Positions 42,980-53,105 of a stretch of 64,000 bases of DNA are shown here, piece by piece (the first letter of the stretch is position 1; each line of letters begins with the position of its first letter). This stretch comes from Arthrinium phaeospermum. Its lineage: Eukaryota; Ascomycota; Sordariomycetes; Amphisphaeriales; Apiosporaceae. Where the stretch lies: NCBI GenBank assembly GCA_006503535.1, contig QYRS01000016.1, positions 62,001 to 126,000 on the forward strand. Reading direction: 5' to 3'. The notes beneath the pieces are model-generated. The model ran no database searches and had not been told where the DNA came from. It was given only the letters and a program-made list of their open reading frames with translations. Position numbers and translations under genes: made by a program.

Positions 42980-44078
42980 ATGCTCCGATCCTTCGTCGCC
43001 GCTTCGACCAAGATGAAGATGTCGCCCATTGCCGCCGCCGACATCCCCTCGCTCAGCCTTCTGTACAAGCTGAAGAAGCTGGACAAGGCGCAAACCACCC
43101 CCGTCCCCGGCGCCACCCCGAAGCACAACGACCGCATCGCCCTCATCCGCGGCGACATCACCACCCTGCGCGTCGATGCCATCGTGAACGCCGCCAACAA
43201 ATCCCTGCTCGGCGGCGGCGGCGTCGACGGCGCCATCCACCGCGCCGCCGGCCGCGAGCTGAAGAACGAGTGCCGCGGCCTCGGCGGCTGCGAGACGGGC
43301 AGCGCCAAGATCACCGGCGCCTACGACCTGCCCTGCAAGAAGGTCATCCACACCGTCGGCCCCATCTACGACGACCTGCACCCCGAGCGCAGCGAGGCCG
43401 CCCTGCGCGGTTGCTACCGTTCCTCGCTGGAGCTCGCCGTGCAGCATGGCCTCAAGACCGTCGCCTTCAGCGGCATCAGCACGGGCGTCTACGGCTATCC
43501 CAGTTTGGATGCGTGCCAGGTGGCTTGTGATACCGTCAAGACTTTCCTCGATAAGAACGAGAAGAAGCTGGACAAGGTCATCTTCGTCACTTTCGAGGCC
43601 AAGGACGTCCGCTCATACGATGCGACTTTGCCGTAAGTTTGACCCCTCTGCCCCGCATCCGCACACGGCTCTTTGTCGCGTGAACTGCGCTAATCTCTGA
43701 ATGAACTACAGTCTCTACTTCCCGCCCGACACGGAGACCTCGATCGACCAAGAGAAGGCCGCGGAGGACCAGGCAGCCGAGGCCAAGGCCACGGCCAGCA
43801 AGCTTCCTGACGTGCCCACCACTGATCCAGGTGAGGCCGATACCAATCCCGAGCATTCTCCAAAGAAGCAGAAGACCTCTGACCACAAAGAGGAAGCTAC
43901 AGATGACAAGGAGAAAGTCGAAGAAGATCTAGAGAAAGCCACAGAGGACCAGATAGCCGAGGCTGAGGCCACCGCCAGCAAGCTTCCCGATGTGCCCACC
44001 ACTGATCCAGCTGAAGCCGACACCGACGCCGGTACTGATCATACCCAGAAGAAGGATAAGCGGGATGGAGAGTCTTGA
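42980..44078 (+). CDS. Macro-domain protein (MacroD-type ADP-ribosyl/O-acetyl-ADP-ribose hydrolase)
   Basis: MacroD-type macro domains remove ADP-ribose from proteins or deacetylate O-acetyl-ADP-ribose. Exons 42980-43632 and 43712-44078 give 339 aa. The macro domain (~residues 50-215) shows RGDITTLRVDAIVNAANKSL, the glycine loop GGGGVDGAIHRAAG, VIHTVGP and FSGISTGVYGYP, all characteristic of the class. The N-terminus MLRSFVAASTKMKM could be a short mitochondrial presequence; downstream ATGs at 43013 and 43019 are alternatives. The C-terminal ~120 residues are Glu/Asp/Lys-rich and contain two near-identical copies of ATASKLPDVPTTDP, from a 79-bp DNA duplication 180 bp apart, with a KKQK-type basic patch between them. 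Intron after ATLP. Confidence 0.93.
43764..44022 (+). repeat. Two 79-bp direct repeats in the macro-domain gene
   Basis: Copies at 43764-43842 and 43944-44022, offset exactly 180 bp (60 codons), about 88% alike by eye. They encode the repeated ATASKLPDVPTTDP segment of the acidic tail. The frame is preserved. Confidence 0.85.
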
Positions 44079-44528
44079 TTTGTTTTCGCTCCTTTACCCA
44101 AGTAACCGGGAATTGATGAATGGGCATAATGGCTTCACAATGGGCACGGTAGCATGGCGTTGGCGTTATTCCACAACATGGAATGCATGATGGACCTTGG
44201 GATATTGCCTGGCAAGGCAGATGCATAATACTCTATTGCTTTGGCATCAGACAAATGAAACGACCTTTATCTCGCTCTCTATGTGCTGCCTTCTGACCAA
44301 GGACCTTAGCGATTGAGCCTCGAAAGTTCGAGGATTCTCTTATTGGTAGCCCGAACTCTGTAGTGTGTATCTTCCATGAAGAGCATGGCGATCTCTTGAA
44401 TGGGCATGTTTGATTCCTGAAACTTCCTAAACGGTACCGGGCCTGAGGATCTTCTTTGAGAGGGAAGTTGCTATGCTTAGGCCTACGCCTGGGATAGGGA
44501 CATTTATAGACTGCTGTCTGACCCCTGA
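44079..44528. other. Intergenic
   Basis: 450 bp with no coding signal seen; 3' region of the macro gene and promoter of the next gene. Confidence 0.5.
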
Positions 44529-46358
44529 ATGCTCCCCTCCGATTTGATCAACACCAACTCTACTACACAACCACACCAAGCGCTCCTTTCTGGCAGGCCC
44601 GAAATGGAAAACAGCAATAAGAAATCACAGCACAATCCATCCCCTCCGCCCCGGCCTCCATCTCCACGGTTGCCGAAACCTACAGCAGCAGCAGCAACAT
44701 CCGGCAAGCACGATGCTCTAAGCACAAGTCCTCCCCCCTCCGTTGCAGAAACATATGCTCCGGGCGAGTCAGCACCAACAGCCCCAGAAGCCCCAGCAGC
44801 ACCAGAAACGGCCGCGACAGACGATGGCGCCCCGAGTGGAAGTGCGGAATACCATCCCGTCACGGAGACCACCCAGTCACCCGAGAAACCCCCGGCAAGC
44901 CCCGCGGTCGAGACACCCGAGCCCCGTCCCCAACAGGAGAAACCCGACGAGGCCGGCACCAATCAGGTCTGCCGCCGCTGCGGCAAAACGCAACCCCTAT
45001 CGCAGTTCATCCCCAAACGCACGCGCCGCGACGGCACCTACACCCGCGACTGCCTGACGTGCCGTGACAAGCAAGCGGCCCAGCGCCAGAAGCGGCAAGA
45101 AAAGGAGACGCGCGACGCGAAACCTGGCCAGATCGTCTGCGTCTCGTGTATGGAGGCCCTACCCGAGGTCGATTTCCGGACGGTCGCCGGCAAAGACGGC
45201 GCCGCGGAGGACGGCCGACCCCGTGACGGCGACTACTTCAGGCAGTGTCTCGCCTGCCGCATCATGCAGAACCCGGCCCGGTGCAGCGAGTGCGCCAAGC
45301 CCCTTTCCAAGTCGGAGAGGGACGAGTATGACGAGGCGGAGATCGGGGCCCGGAAGCGGCTGTGCATTGCTTGTATCTCTGCTTCTGCCACTGCTGATCC
45401 TTCTTCATCGGCACCCGTCGCAACCACAGACGCCGGCGGTGCCCAGGCCAAGCGACCACGTGAACCTTCTCCTGAACGAACCACGGGCGCAGCAAAGAAA
45501 TCCAGACTCGCTGGTACCAAGGAGGGGGCTCTGGGCGAAGGTGTCGAAGACGAAGCGAATGGTTCCGTTGATGGCCCCCTCACCAGCCTAGACCCCAGCG
45601 TCGCCGTGTCGACAGACAAAAGAGAGGATGCATCGAAGACGACAACCCCAGCCACAACAGCAACACCACTTGTGGGCGACACGACCCCAATCGATCTCCG
45701 CGATGATCTGTTCTTATTCCGTTCCCCGACTACGCTCCTACCGCAGCCGCGAGTGCCGGCCAAAACCACAACTGCCGCCGCCATCACCACCGCCATTTCC
45801 CCTGACGTGTCCACTACCACTACCCCAGCAAAAGCCACGACGCCCCCCGCCGACTCCGCGCCCTGGAACCTCCCCTACTCCGCCTCCATGCCGATCCCCG
45901 AGCCCATCTTCGCCGCCTCGCGCACCTACCTCTTCACGGGCCAACTCCCGCCGCTCTTCCCCGGGGAAAACTCTCTCGACTTCCTGCAGCCCCGCGTCAT
46001 CGACTTCCTCGGCCTCGCCCTCCCCGACCTGCAGCCCGTGCTCGCCGACCGGGCCGAGTGCGCGAAGCTGCGCGAGGCGTTTTTGCGTCGGCTTCTGTTC
46101 CCGGAAGAAGACGCAGCAGCGCAGACGGGCGGCCATTTGCAATTCCTCGAGGGGTTGGAGAAGGATCATCCGCCGTTCGGGCGGTTGCTGCGCGATAGGA
46201 GCGTCATGTTTCGGTTGCGCGACGCGCTGGAGGCGCATATGGAGCGGTTGGGCTTTTCTGAGGAAGAGCTTGAAAAGTATTTGAGTGACAAGAGGGAGAA
46301 AATGGAGGCAAAAGCTGTGATGGCGACGAGAACTGAGGTTGCTAAGAAAGTCGATTAG
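44529..46358 (+). CDS. Unrecognised protein with three Cys-pair zinc-ribbon-like units
   Basis: Single exon, 609 aa (585 if translation starts at 44601, MENSNKK). I do not recognise the whole protein. The first ~145 residues are Pro/Ala/Thr-rich and disordered. Then come three units of paired cysteines: CRRCGKTQPLSQFIPK with CLTC, CVSC with CLAC, and CSEC with CIAC. The first resembles Stc1-type or other CxxC-(~25)-CxxC zinc ribbons in fungal proteins. A basic stretch (AKRPREPSPE, AAKKSR) suggests nuclear location. After a long Thr/Ala linker, a folded-looking helical region (EPIFAASRTYLFTGQLPPLF to the end, rich in Leu/Arg/Glu) follows. This suggests a nucleic-acid-binding or scaffolding protein; no catalytic motif seen. 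Confidence 0.8.
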   Translation: MLPSDLINTNSTTQPHQALLSGRPEMENSNKKSQHNPSPPPRPPSPRLPKPTAAAATSGKHDALSTSPPPSVAETYAPGESAPTAPEAPAAPETAATDDGAPSGSAEYHPVTETTQSPEKPPASPAVETPEPRPQQEKPDEAGTNQVCRRCGKTQPLSQFIPKRTRRDGTYTRDCLTCRDKQAAQRQKRQEKETRDAKPGQIVCVSCMEALPEVDFRTVAGKDGAAEDGRPRDGDYFRQCLACRIMQNPARCSECAKPLSKSERDEYDEAEIGARKRLCIACISASATADPSSSAPVATTDAGGAQAKRPREPSPERTTGAAKKSRLAGTKEGALGEGVEDEANGSVDGPLTSLDPSVAVSTDKREDASKTTTPATTATPLVGDTTPIDLRDDLFLFRSPTTLLPQPRVPAKTTTAAAITTAISPDVSTTTTPAKATTPPADSAPWNLPYSASMPIPEPIFAASRTYLFTGQLPPLFPGENSLDFLQPRVIDFLGLALPDLQPVLADRAECAKLREAFLRRLLFPEEDAAAQTGGHLQFLEGLEKDHPPFGRLLRDRSVMFRLRDALEAHMERLGFSEEELEKYLSDKREKMEAKAVMATRTEVAKKVD

Positions 46359-46702
46359 GGATGGGATGTGGATATGGCCGACTGAGTTGGTGGTGCGGCG
46401 TGATATTCGCTAAAAGTTACCTTGATGTGGCAACAACTCTATGGGATGATTTGCTACAAGCCGGATCGACTTGTCAGGTATGGGTTTGGCAAAGCAAACA
46501 TACTTAGATAAGTAGCCATGGATGGTGTCGCCTGGTGGCAAGAGGAAGCTTGATCTTCGCCAGAGCGACCTCATTACCGAGGGGAACAGATGATACATAG
46601 GTGATACCTAGGATAGATCATCAACTGCCCATTATGTCTAGAGAATCTGCATTGAACCTTTATCTGATCTACACAGTGTCGTATGTGAAGTACCTGCCCA
46701 TC
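46359..46702. other. Intergenic between convergent genes
   Basis: 344 bp, no coding signal. Confidence 0.5.
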
Positions 46703-48562
46703 TCATAGACCGTACATAAAAGTGTGCCTCTGGTCTCCGCGCCGGACCTGCGAGGCGCTCTCCTCCGCGAACCGCTGCTCATCCCAGTCGGCAATCTCCC
46801 GCGCCCTCTTCCTGTTCTCGCGCTGGTACATGAAGCGGATGAACACGAGCCCGCAGGCCCCGGCGACCATGATGCAAATGGTGATGATCAAGGGTACTTC
46901 GTCTACATGGGGAGCAATGGGAGATCCGTTAGTAAGTACACGAACTTTCCCATCGAGCATTCATTCATGCGTGGCATGAACACACACTCTTGAAGGAAGA
47001 ACAGGCAGATTGACACTTACATCTAGGCGCGTACTTATCCTTGAAAATCTGCCCCGCGATCACCCCCGCAATATTGCTCCACCCATTCACCCCGAGCACG
47101 ACGCTCCGCGCACCCTTCCAAGGCGTATTGCCCGCGAGCCAGACCGCGAGCAGGGGCCCGCCCACGAACACGCCCGTCATGCAAACGTACGCGAACCCGT
47201 AGCGCAGCGCGTTCCGGTCGCTGACGGCCATGACGACGCACCCCACCACCCCCAACAGCATGCCGAAGACGGTGTGCAGGGAGCGCTCGCGGAACCGGTC
47301 GCTGGACCTCACGATGATCAGCAGCCCGACGACGCCCGCGATGAAGGGCGGCGCGCTCATCAGCGTCGCGTCGGTGCCCGAGTAGCCCATCCCTTTCACC
47401 ACGAGCGGCAGGAAGGTCGTGAACGCGGTGACGGGCAGCACGGACGTGACATTACACAAAACCACGCCCAGCTTCTTCCAGTCCGTCAGCACGTCGACGA
47501 CGTCGCGCCGCGTCACCACGCCGCCATGGACCTCGTCGGCCTCCTCCTGCGTGCCGGCCAGGTCGACCTCCATGCGGTACAGAGCGTGGGCGCGCTCCGG
47601 CTCGGTCAGGAACCAGGCCGTGCCGAGGCGGCGCGGCAGCACGAAGATGGTCAGGAGGCCCAGCAGCACGGTGAAGCCGCCCTCGAGCAGGAAGACGGCC
47701 TGCCAGCCGTGGATGTGCGGCGTGTTGATCTGGAGCAGGCCGTACGCGATCAGGCCCGAGAAGGCGCCGGCGATGGAGTACATGCCCGAGAACAGGCCCA
47801 CGCGCCATGCTGTTCAGTGGCAATTGACATGAACGTATCAGCGACTTTTCGTTATCTGTCTCGTCAAACCCCCGTCCCAGCACTTACCGAGTTCCGCTTT
47901 GGGATAGACGGTCGACATGTAGTAATTCCCGATCTGGGTGAAGCCGGCCTCGGCCGCGCCAATGAGCAGACGCAGGGCAATCAGCGTGCCCGAGTTGCGG
48001 ATTGCGGCGTGGCACATGCAGAGCCCGCCCCAAATGATCAACTGGACGGTGAGGAAGTACTTGACGCCCACCCGTCGGGCCAGGATGACCATGACGGGTT
48101 GCAGTACGACGTATGTCGCCGAGAACTACATACACCAGTCAGGTTCATGTTGCCATTGCAAACTGTCATTGAACAATATCATGCGGCTGTCTCTTACCAA
48201 GGAAAGCGAATGCGGGATGGCATCAGGGCCCAAATTGGCATCTTTCGGGAACGAGCTGGTCGCGACGAAACCGACGTTCGTCTTATCGATCCCGCAAAAC
48301 TACACCACATGTCAGCGTTCAGCAACATATTGGTTCGATGCATGCGCAACAATAGCTTAGCTCTCTTACTCACGATGAACTCGAGCGCGAGAAGAGACAG
48401 CACGAAGCAATCCAACTTGCGGTTGACGCGCTTGTTGAGCGCCTTCTCCTCGTCCGTCACCGGCACATAATGCGACTGAACCCCGCGGGCGGTCTCATCG
48501 AGGACGATTTCTTGATGCCGGGCATTGAGCTCGCCCTTTTCGGGGGCTGCCGTGCGCTCCAT
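46703..48562 (-). CDS. MFS transporter, Dal5/Tna1-like anion:cation symporter family
   Basis: Plasma-membrane proton symporter; this family takes up allantoate, nicotinate, pantothenate and similar organic anions. Exons 48562-48374, 48299-48198, 48125-47888, 47809-47021 and 46902-46703 give 505 aa. It starts with a charged cytosolic segment and VNRKLDCFVLSLLALEFI (TM1), then CGIDKTNVGFVATSSFPKD, typical of the family (the D-x-x-N after TM1). About 12 membrane segments can be traced, ending IITICIMVAGACGLVFIRFM before a polar tail. Loop 2-3 reads ILARRVGVKYFLT. All introns are GT..AG and in phase. It is divergent from a soluble P450 (ATGs 688 bp apart) with a palindromic CGG-N9-CCG site between them, so the transporter may import the P450 substrate. 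That link is inference. Confidence 0.92.
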
Positions 48563-49250
48563 GGTACTTGGGTCAAAGTGTTTGAATCTGTCGGCGTGGT
48601 AGACAAGTTCGCGTTCGCGATAACGTTTCCAGGGGATTGTCGGATCTCGGTCACTACCTTGGCTCTGTTATCGCCCGTTTTCCAAAAGAAGGAAAAGAAG
48701 TTTATTATCGTTTTCATCATCTTCTGTTTGTCGACGGCCACATACACACCCTACACCGTCGGAGTCAGCCTCCGACGGCACAGCACCATGTCACATACTC
48801 TTGAATCTTCACACAGGGTTTTCCCCATACCCCGCAAGAGATCGATCCTTGGCTAGGCCAATGGAGTTAGGATAATCTCAGTTCTATGCATATGCGGGAA
48901 GTCTGCAGGGGTCTCCCTAAGGTTTGAGTGGTCGACGGCAATACGTTTACCCAATCCAACCGTGTGCTCGACTCAGCAGTCGTGCAGCGGCTAATAGCTC
49001 GGTCTTGGCTCGTTGTCATCCGAAATATCGACTTCTTCGAGGGCCCGATTCCCCGGGTATCTCAATGACTCTCTCGTAGTTATATTTCCGAACCGTCGGG
49101 AGGCCGTATCCGAAAGTAGGCAAGCGTTCGGGGTCATCCAATATCGCGCACCTGGGTTGAGATCCCATCCCATGTTCCGTGTAATGGAAAGAAAAGAAAT
49201 TAGAACCATCTCAAGATCAGCATCATCAAACCCGTGCCGTCCCATAAATC
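48563..49250. promoter_or_regulatory. Divergent promoter of transporter and P450
   Basis: 688-bp head-to-head spacer without coding signal. It carries the 23-bp palindrome at 48756-48778. Confidence 0.55.
48756..48778. promoter_or_regulatory. Perfect palindrome CGG-N9-CCG, candidate Zn2Cys6 regulator site
   Basis: Nine-base arms CCGTCGGAG and CTCCGACGG flank a 5-nt loop. Inside lies CGG-N9-CCG, the inverted-triplet layout bound by dimeric fungal Zn(II)2Cys6 activators. It sits 194 bp upstream of the transporter ATG and 473 bp upstream of the P450 ATG. No Zn2Cys6 gene was seen nearby. Confidence 0.6.
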
Positions 49251-50727
49251 ATGGCAGCCACTCTATCCCCCGTCGCGCACCACCACGGCGACACAGTAGA
49301 AGAAAAGACGCCCTTCGACATCAACAAAGCCCACGTCGTCATCAGCGACGACCCCCAGAAGATCTACGAGGAGTACCGCCATCTCCGCAAGGAGTGCCCG
49401 CTCGTGCACACAAGCCAGTACGGCGGCTACTGGCTGCTGACGCGGTACGAGGACGTGAAGCGCGCCGCCCTGGACTCGGACACCTACATCTCGTCCGTCA
49501 AGGCCGTCGTCCCCAGCGACCCGCGCGGCATCCGCCGCCCACCCCTCAACTTCGACGCCCCCGCGCACACCCCCTTCCGCACGGCCCTTGAGCGGACCCT
49601 GAAGCCCTCACGCATCAAGCGGCTCGCGGCGCCCCTTCAGAAACACGCCGAGGAGCAGCTCGCGCCCCTCTTGGAAAAAGGCCGCGGTGACATCTCGGCC
49701 GAGTTCGGCGCCAACTACGTCGCGAGGGTCGAGACGGAATGGTTGAATCTCGACGCCGATGTTGCGCCGGGACTGGCCGCGGCCTCGGCGGCGTGGCTCA
49801 ATGCCTGGCGCGTGCAGGATGGCGAGACGGTAACGGCCAATTCCCTCAAGATGTACCAGATCGCGCGCGATCTGCTAGCGGACCGGCGCGCGAATCCCCG
49901 GGATCCCGAGGAAGACCCGGCGTCGTCACTGCTGCTCGAGAGGGACGCCGAGGGAAACCCGCTGAGCGAGGAACACCTGGTGTGAGTTCGCCCCGTTTCC
50001 CCAGCTCTCTCCTTATCCATCAAGGTAAACAATGGCTGACGTCTCTGTCACGGACCAACAGGGGCTGCCTGCGCCAATCCCTAGTCGTCGGCGTCGTTGC
50101 CCCGCCCATCCTCATCGGCTCCATCTGCCAGCACCTCGCCAAGGACAAGGCCCTGCAGAACCAACTCCGCGCCGACGAGTCGCTGCTGCCCGCGGCGCTC
50201 GAAGAGTTCCTGCGCCTCTACTCGCCCTACCGAGGCTTCGCGCGGACAGTATCCCACGACGTCCAGCTGCACGGGCACGTGGTGCGCCCCGGCGAGCCCG
50301 TGACGCTGCATTATACGTCGGCCAACCGCGACCCTGACGTCTTCGCGCGACCCGACGAGTTCGTGCTACACAGGGACAATGTCACCATGCACATGGGCTT
50401 CGGGCGCGGCAGGCACCGCTGCGTCGGCATGCCATTGGCCAGGTTGTAAGTTTTCCTTTTTCCCATGGATGGCGTTTGAGCAGAGAAAGAAAAAGGGGGG
50501 GTCCCCCAACATTCGAACATTGGTCGTCCTACCCACCACCCCATGCAACGGTAGAACTAGACATGGTCGATCATTGGCTAACCCATACTCCGAACACCCT
50601 TAGAGCTGTAGAAACGGTGATGCGGGTGCTACTGCGTAGCACCACCGATTTCGAGATCGATGGACCCCTACAGTATTCAAGGATGCCCGAGCTGGGGATC
50701 ATCAGTTGCCCAGTGCGCTTCTTTTGA
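49251..50727 (+). CDS. Soluble bacterial-type cytochrome P450
   Basis: Exons 49251-49981, 50062-50445 and 50604-50727 give 412 aa, the size of bacterial class I P450s. There is no N-terminal membrane anchor, unlike most fungal P450s. The heme loop is FGRGRHRCVG (Cys364). The K-helix ExxR is EFLR in LEEFLRLYSP. The meander has NRDPDVFARPDEF, and the start shows YGGYWLLTRYEDVKR, all in the bacterial layout. The I-helix segment reads VVGVVAPPILIG: the usual acid-alcohol pair (AGxET type) is missing, which affects oxygen activation in known P450s. Introns are short GT..AG, so the gene is adapted to a fungal genome. An origin by transfer from bacteria is inferred from the family pattern only. It is divergent from a Dal5-like transporter. 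Substrate unknown. Confidence 0.9.
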
Positions 50728-53105
50728 GCGTGCCGATGGGAGCTGAGTGGAGGCCCGGGGTCCAGCCGAAGCTTTGAGGCTTGGGACCATTGGTTCGGAG
50801 ATCTGGGAGTCAATCGCCATCGAGTGCGAGACTTCAATAGCCTCCCAAGGATGCGATGGATGCCGAAAAGTGGTAGATTATCAGATGGTGCATGACAGTT
50901 GTGTGCAGTTACATATGTAGATCTCGCTTAGGGACTTCCGTGGCGGCAGTCATGGCCATTCGAGATCATCCATGATGACATAACCGTAGGGTTTCGCTTG
51001 TGGCTTCCGGAAAACAATAGAGGTCCAAAATAGAGTGTGCACTACATGTCCCATCAAGATGCCGCAATCTGAATGCGTCATCGAAAGCAATTCAGCGATA
51101 CATATGCCCGACGTTACTGATGCCAAAGGAGATCGGAAAGACCTGCATAGGATCTCAGGGTCTCGAAGCTCAATGCCCTGAAGATCTCGACCCCGTTGGA
51201 CGAGAACCCCAACGAGCTCCCGTCTTTAGCTCGCATGCTGCCTCTCCGACTTGTAACGGGATGCATGGCAGGCAGCCTAACACACGGCCGGGTGTGGCAC
51301 AGCATCAGCCTGTCAGCCTTACACCTGACATCTCGGATGGAACTAGCTATTTCAGTAATACAGGTTCTTCCTCTATTTCTGGTTGTTGAATTCGGTGACT
51401 CAATGATCCAATCCGATAATAGGACGCAACGCCTTGTCTCGAGGAGGAATATTCTAGTTCCGCGGGTGCAGTCGGACAAGCTTCGGCAACGCGGTGTTTG
51501 GTGGCGGGGTGCACACGATGCCTTCAACAATTCGATTCTTCTTTCCCCTTTCTCTTCCTGCCCCGCTGCTAAGATGGCCATGCGTGATCTAGAAGACAGC
51601 GATGAGGCACTATACCTCAGCCCTGATGCTGTGTCACAGAGCAGAGGAGATTAAACGTCTGACTCGGCCGTAGGACAATAAATAGATCGACATGGTGCCA
51701 GAAGTGCGTCCAAGACATTTCCGATTCTCCAGGTCGAAAACCGAACGGCAGATGGGACGAACTCGGCGAGGCATTTGAGACCAGACCGCCTCAGACAGCT
51801 AGCTGTGGGGGAGCTCCCACTGTTTACCCCAAGCTCCCCACTTGGGCTGTTGGGGTACTGGGGCTCTGGGGCAGATGGGGAGCCAATTAGCGGCCATAGT
51901 AGGTGTTTTCACTGCTGCCGTAGCTTCTGCTCCTGGTCCGATCTGTGCCGCCGAGCCGTGTTGGTGTTTGCTTGCCTGGACTGCCTGCTCAACTCCTTGC
52001 TGCTCCTTCAGAACGAAATGCATCATAGGGTTGCATGCAGCCCGGGGTTGCCAAGTCACGATACAACCTTCGAGATCCCTCAAGGGTAGTCGCGGCGATC
52101 TCAACCTCCTGATTGCGATATGGCTCTGGGAAGCGGTGGAAAGCATTCGCGGAAGCAGTCCCTGCAGGTGTTCGAAAGAAGATGGGCGCAACTCGTAAGC
52201 AGCCTCGTCTGACATCCGGCTTCGGTTGATGTGAGAAGACTCTGCCCCGTATGAAAAAGAATAGCGCCAGCCGAGAAACTGGAAGCCAAAATCCACTTAC
52301 CGCCGGACTTTGACCGATAATGCCAGAAGACGAGAAGGATTCTTCGCAACATGAGCATGCAATGCAACGAAAAAGAGTGCGCACGTTGCTTGTTTGACAG
52401 CAGGCGCCTCTTGGCGTAACCAGGCAGCCAGGGTAGGTACCCAGGGTTCTGTCCAGGGTACAACTGGGCAGGGAGGCAGGCAAGCAGCTGCAGCTCCGTC
52501 GATTGGTGAGATGAACTGACGGAAACCCCAACCGTGCATTCGGGCCCCATGATCCCAGTCGGGCCAATCCTCCTCCTTTTTGCTCACCAGCTCACTTCTC
52601 ATGCCACCGCATCATTCGCCAGACTTGCATTTCAATGGCTTGTGCCCTACCAGCCAACTACTGTATGTAGCAATAGATAGGGCCGGTCGGAAACGCCGCA
52701 GCATGTCTACGTAATTGTATATGCTTAATCACAGGCTAGGCAACATTTGGTCCTTCCGTCACCTGCTCTCCCACGCGGATCCAGTGTGGCCACCAGCCCC
52801 TAGTCTGTGTACCTAATCCTTGAAGAAGCTGGGGGGAGGTGGCAGGCATTCCCTCTTTCCCCGCACGTTACATTGACATACTCGGCCAAAATAGTAAGGG
52901 CGAGCACGGCTTGGGGGATGTCTCTCTTATCGTACAGATCTCACCTACAGGGGTGATGTGCTTTATTGCTTTTGCATTCGCATAAAGAGCAGGCGGGACC
53001 CCGGGATCGCAGGACTTCCTCGAACTAGAGACACCTCCCAAGCAATCTCGTCCATTGCCTTGCCTCTCTACTCTCGAACAACATTCACTTGTCATCTTCG
53101 ACAAT
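50728..53105. other. Gene-poor region (2.4 kb)
   Basis: No convincing gene. Open frames at 51196-51654 (+) and 51799-52567 (-) lack domains. An imperfect inverted repeat of GGGGAGCT and AGCTCCCC lies near 51807-51840. The right end is the promoter of the Jen1-like gene. Confidence 0.45.

Noticed and set aside
47010..48470. 486-aa open frame on the + strand
   Set aside because: Antisense of the Dal5-like transporter, His/Arg/Glu-rich shadow crossing the transporter introns.
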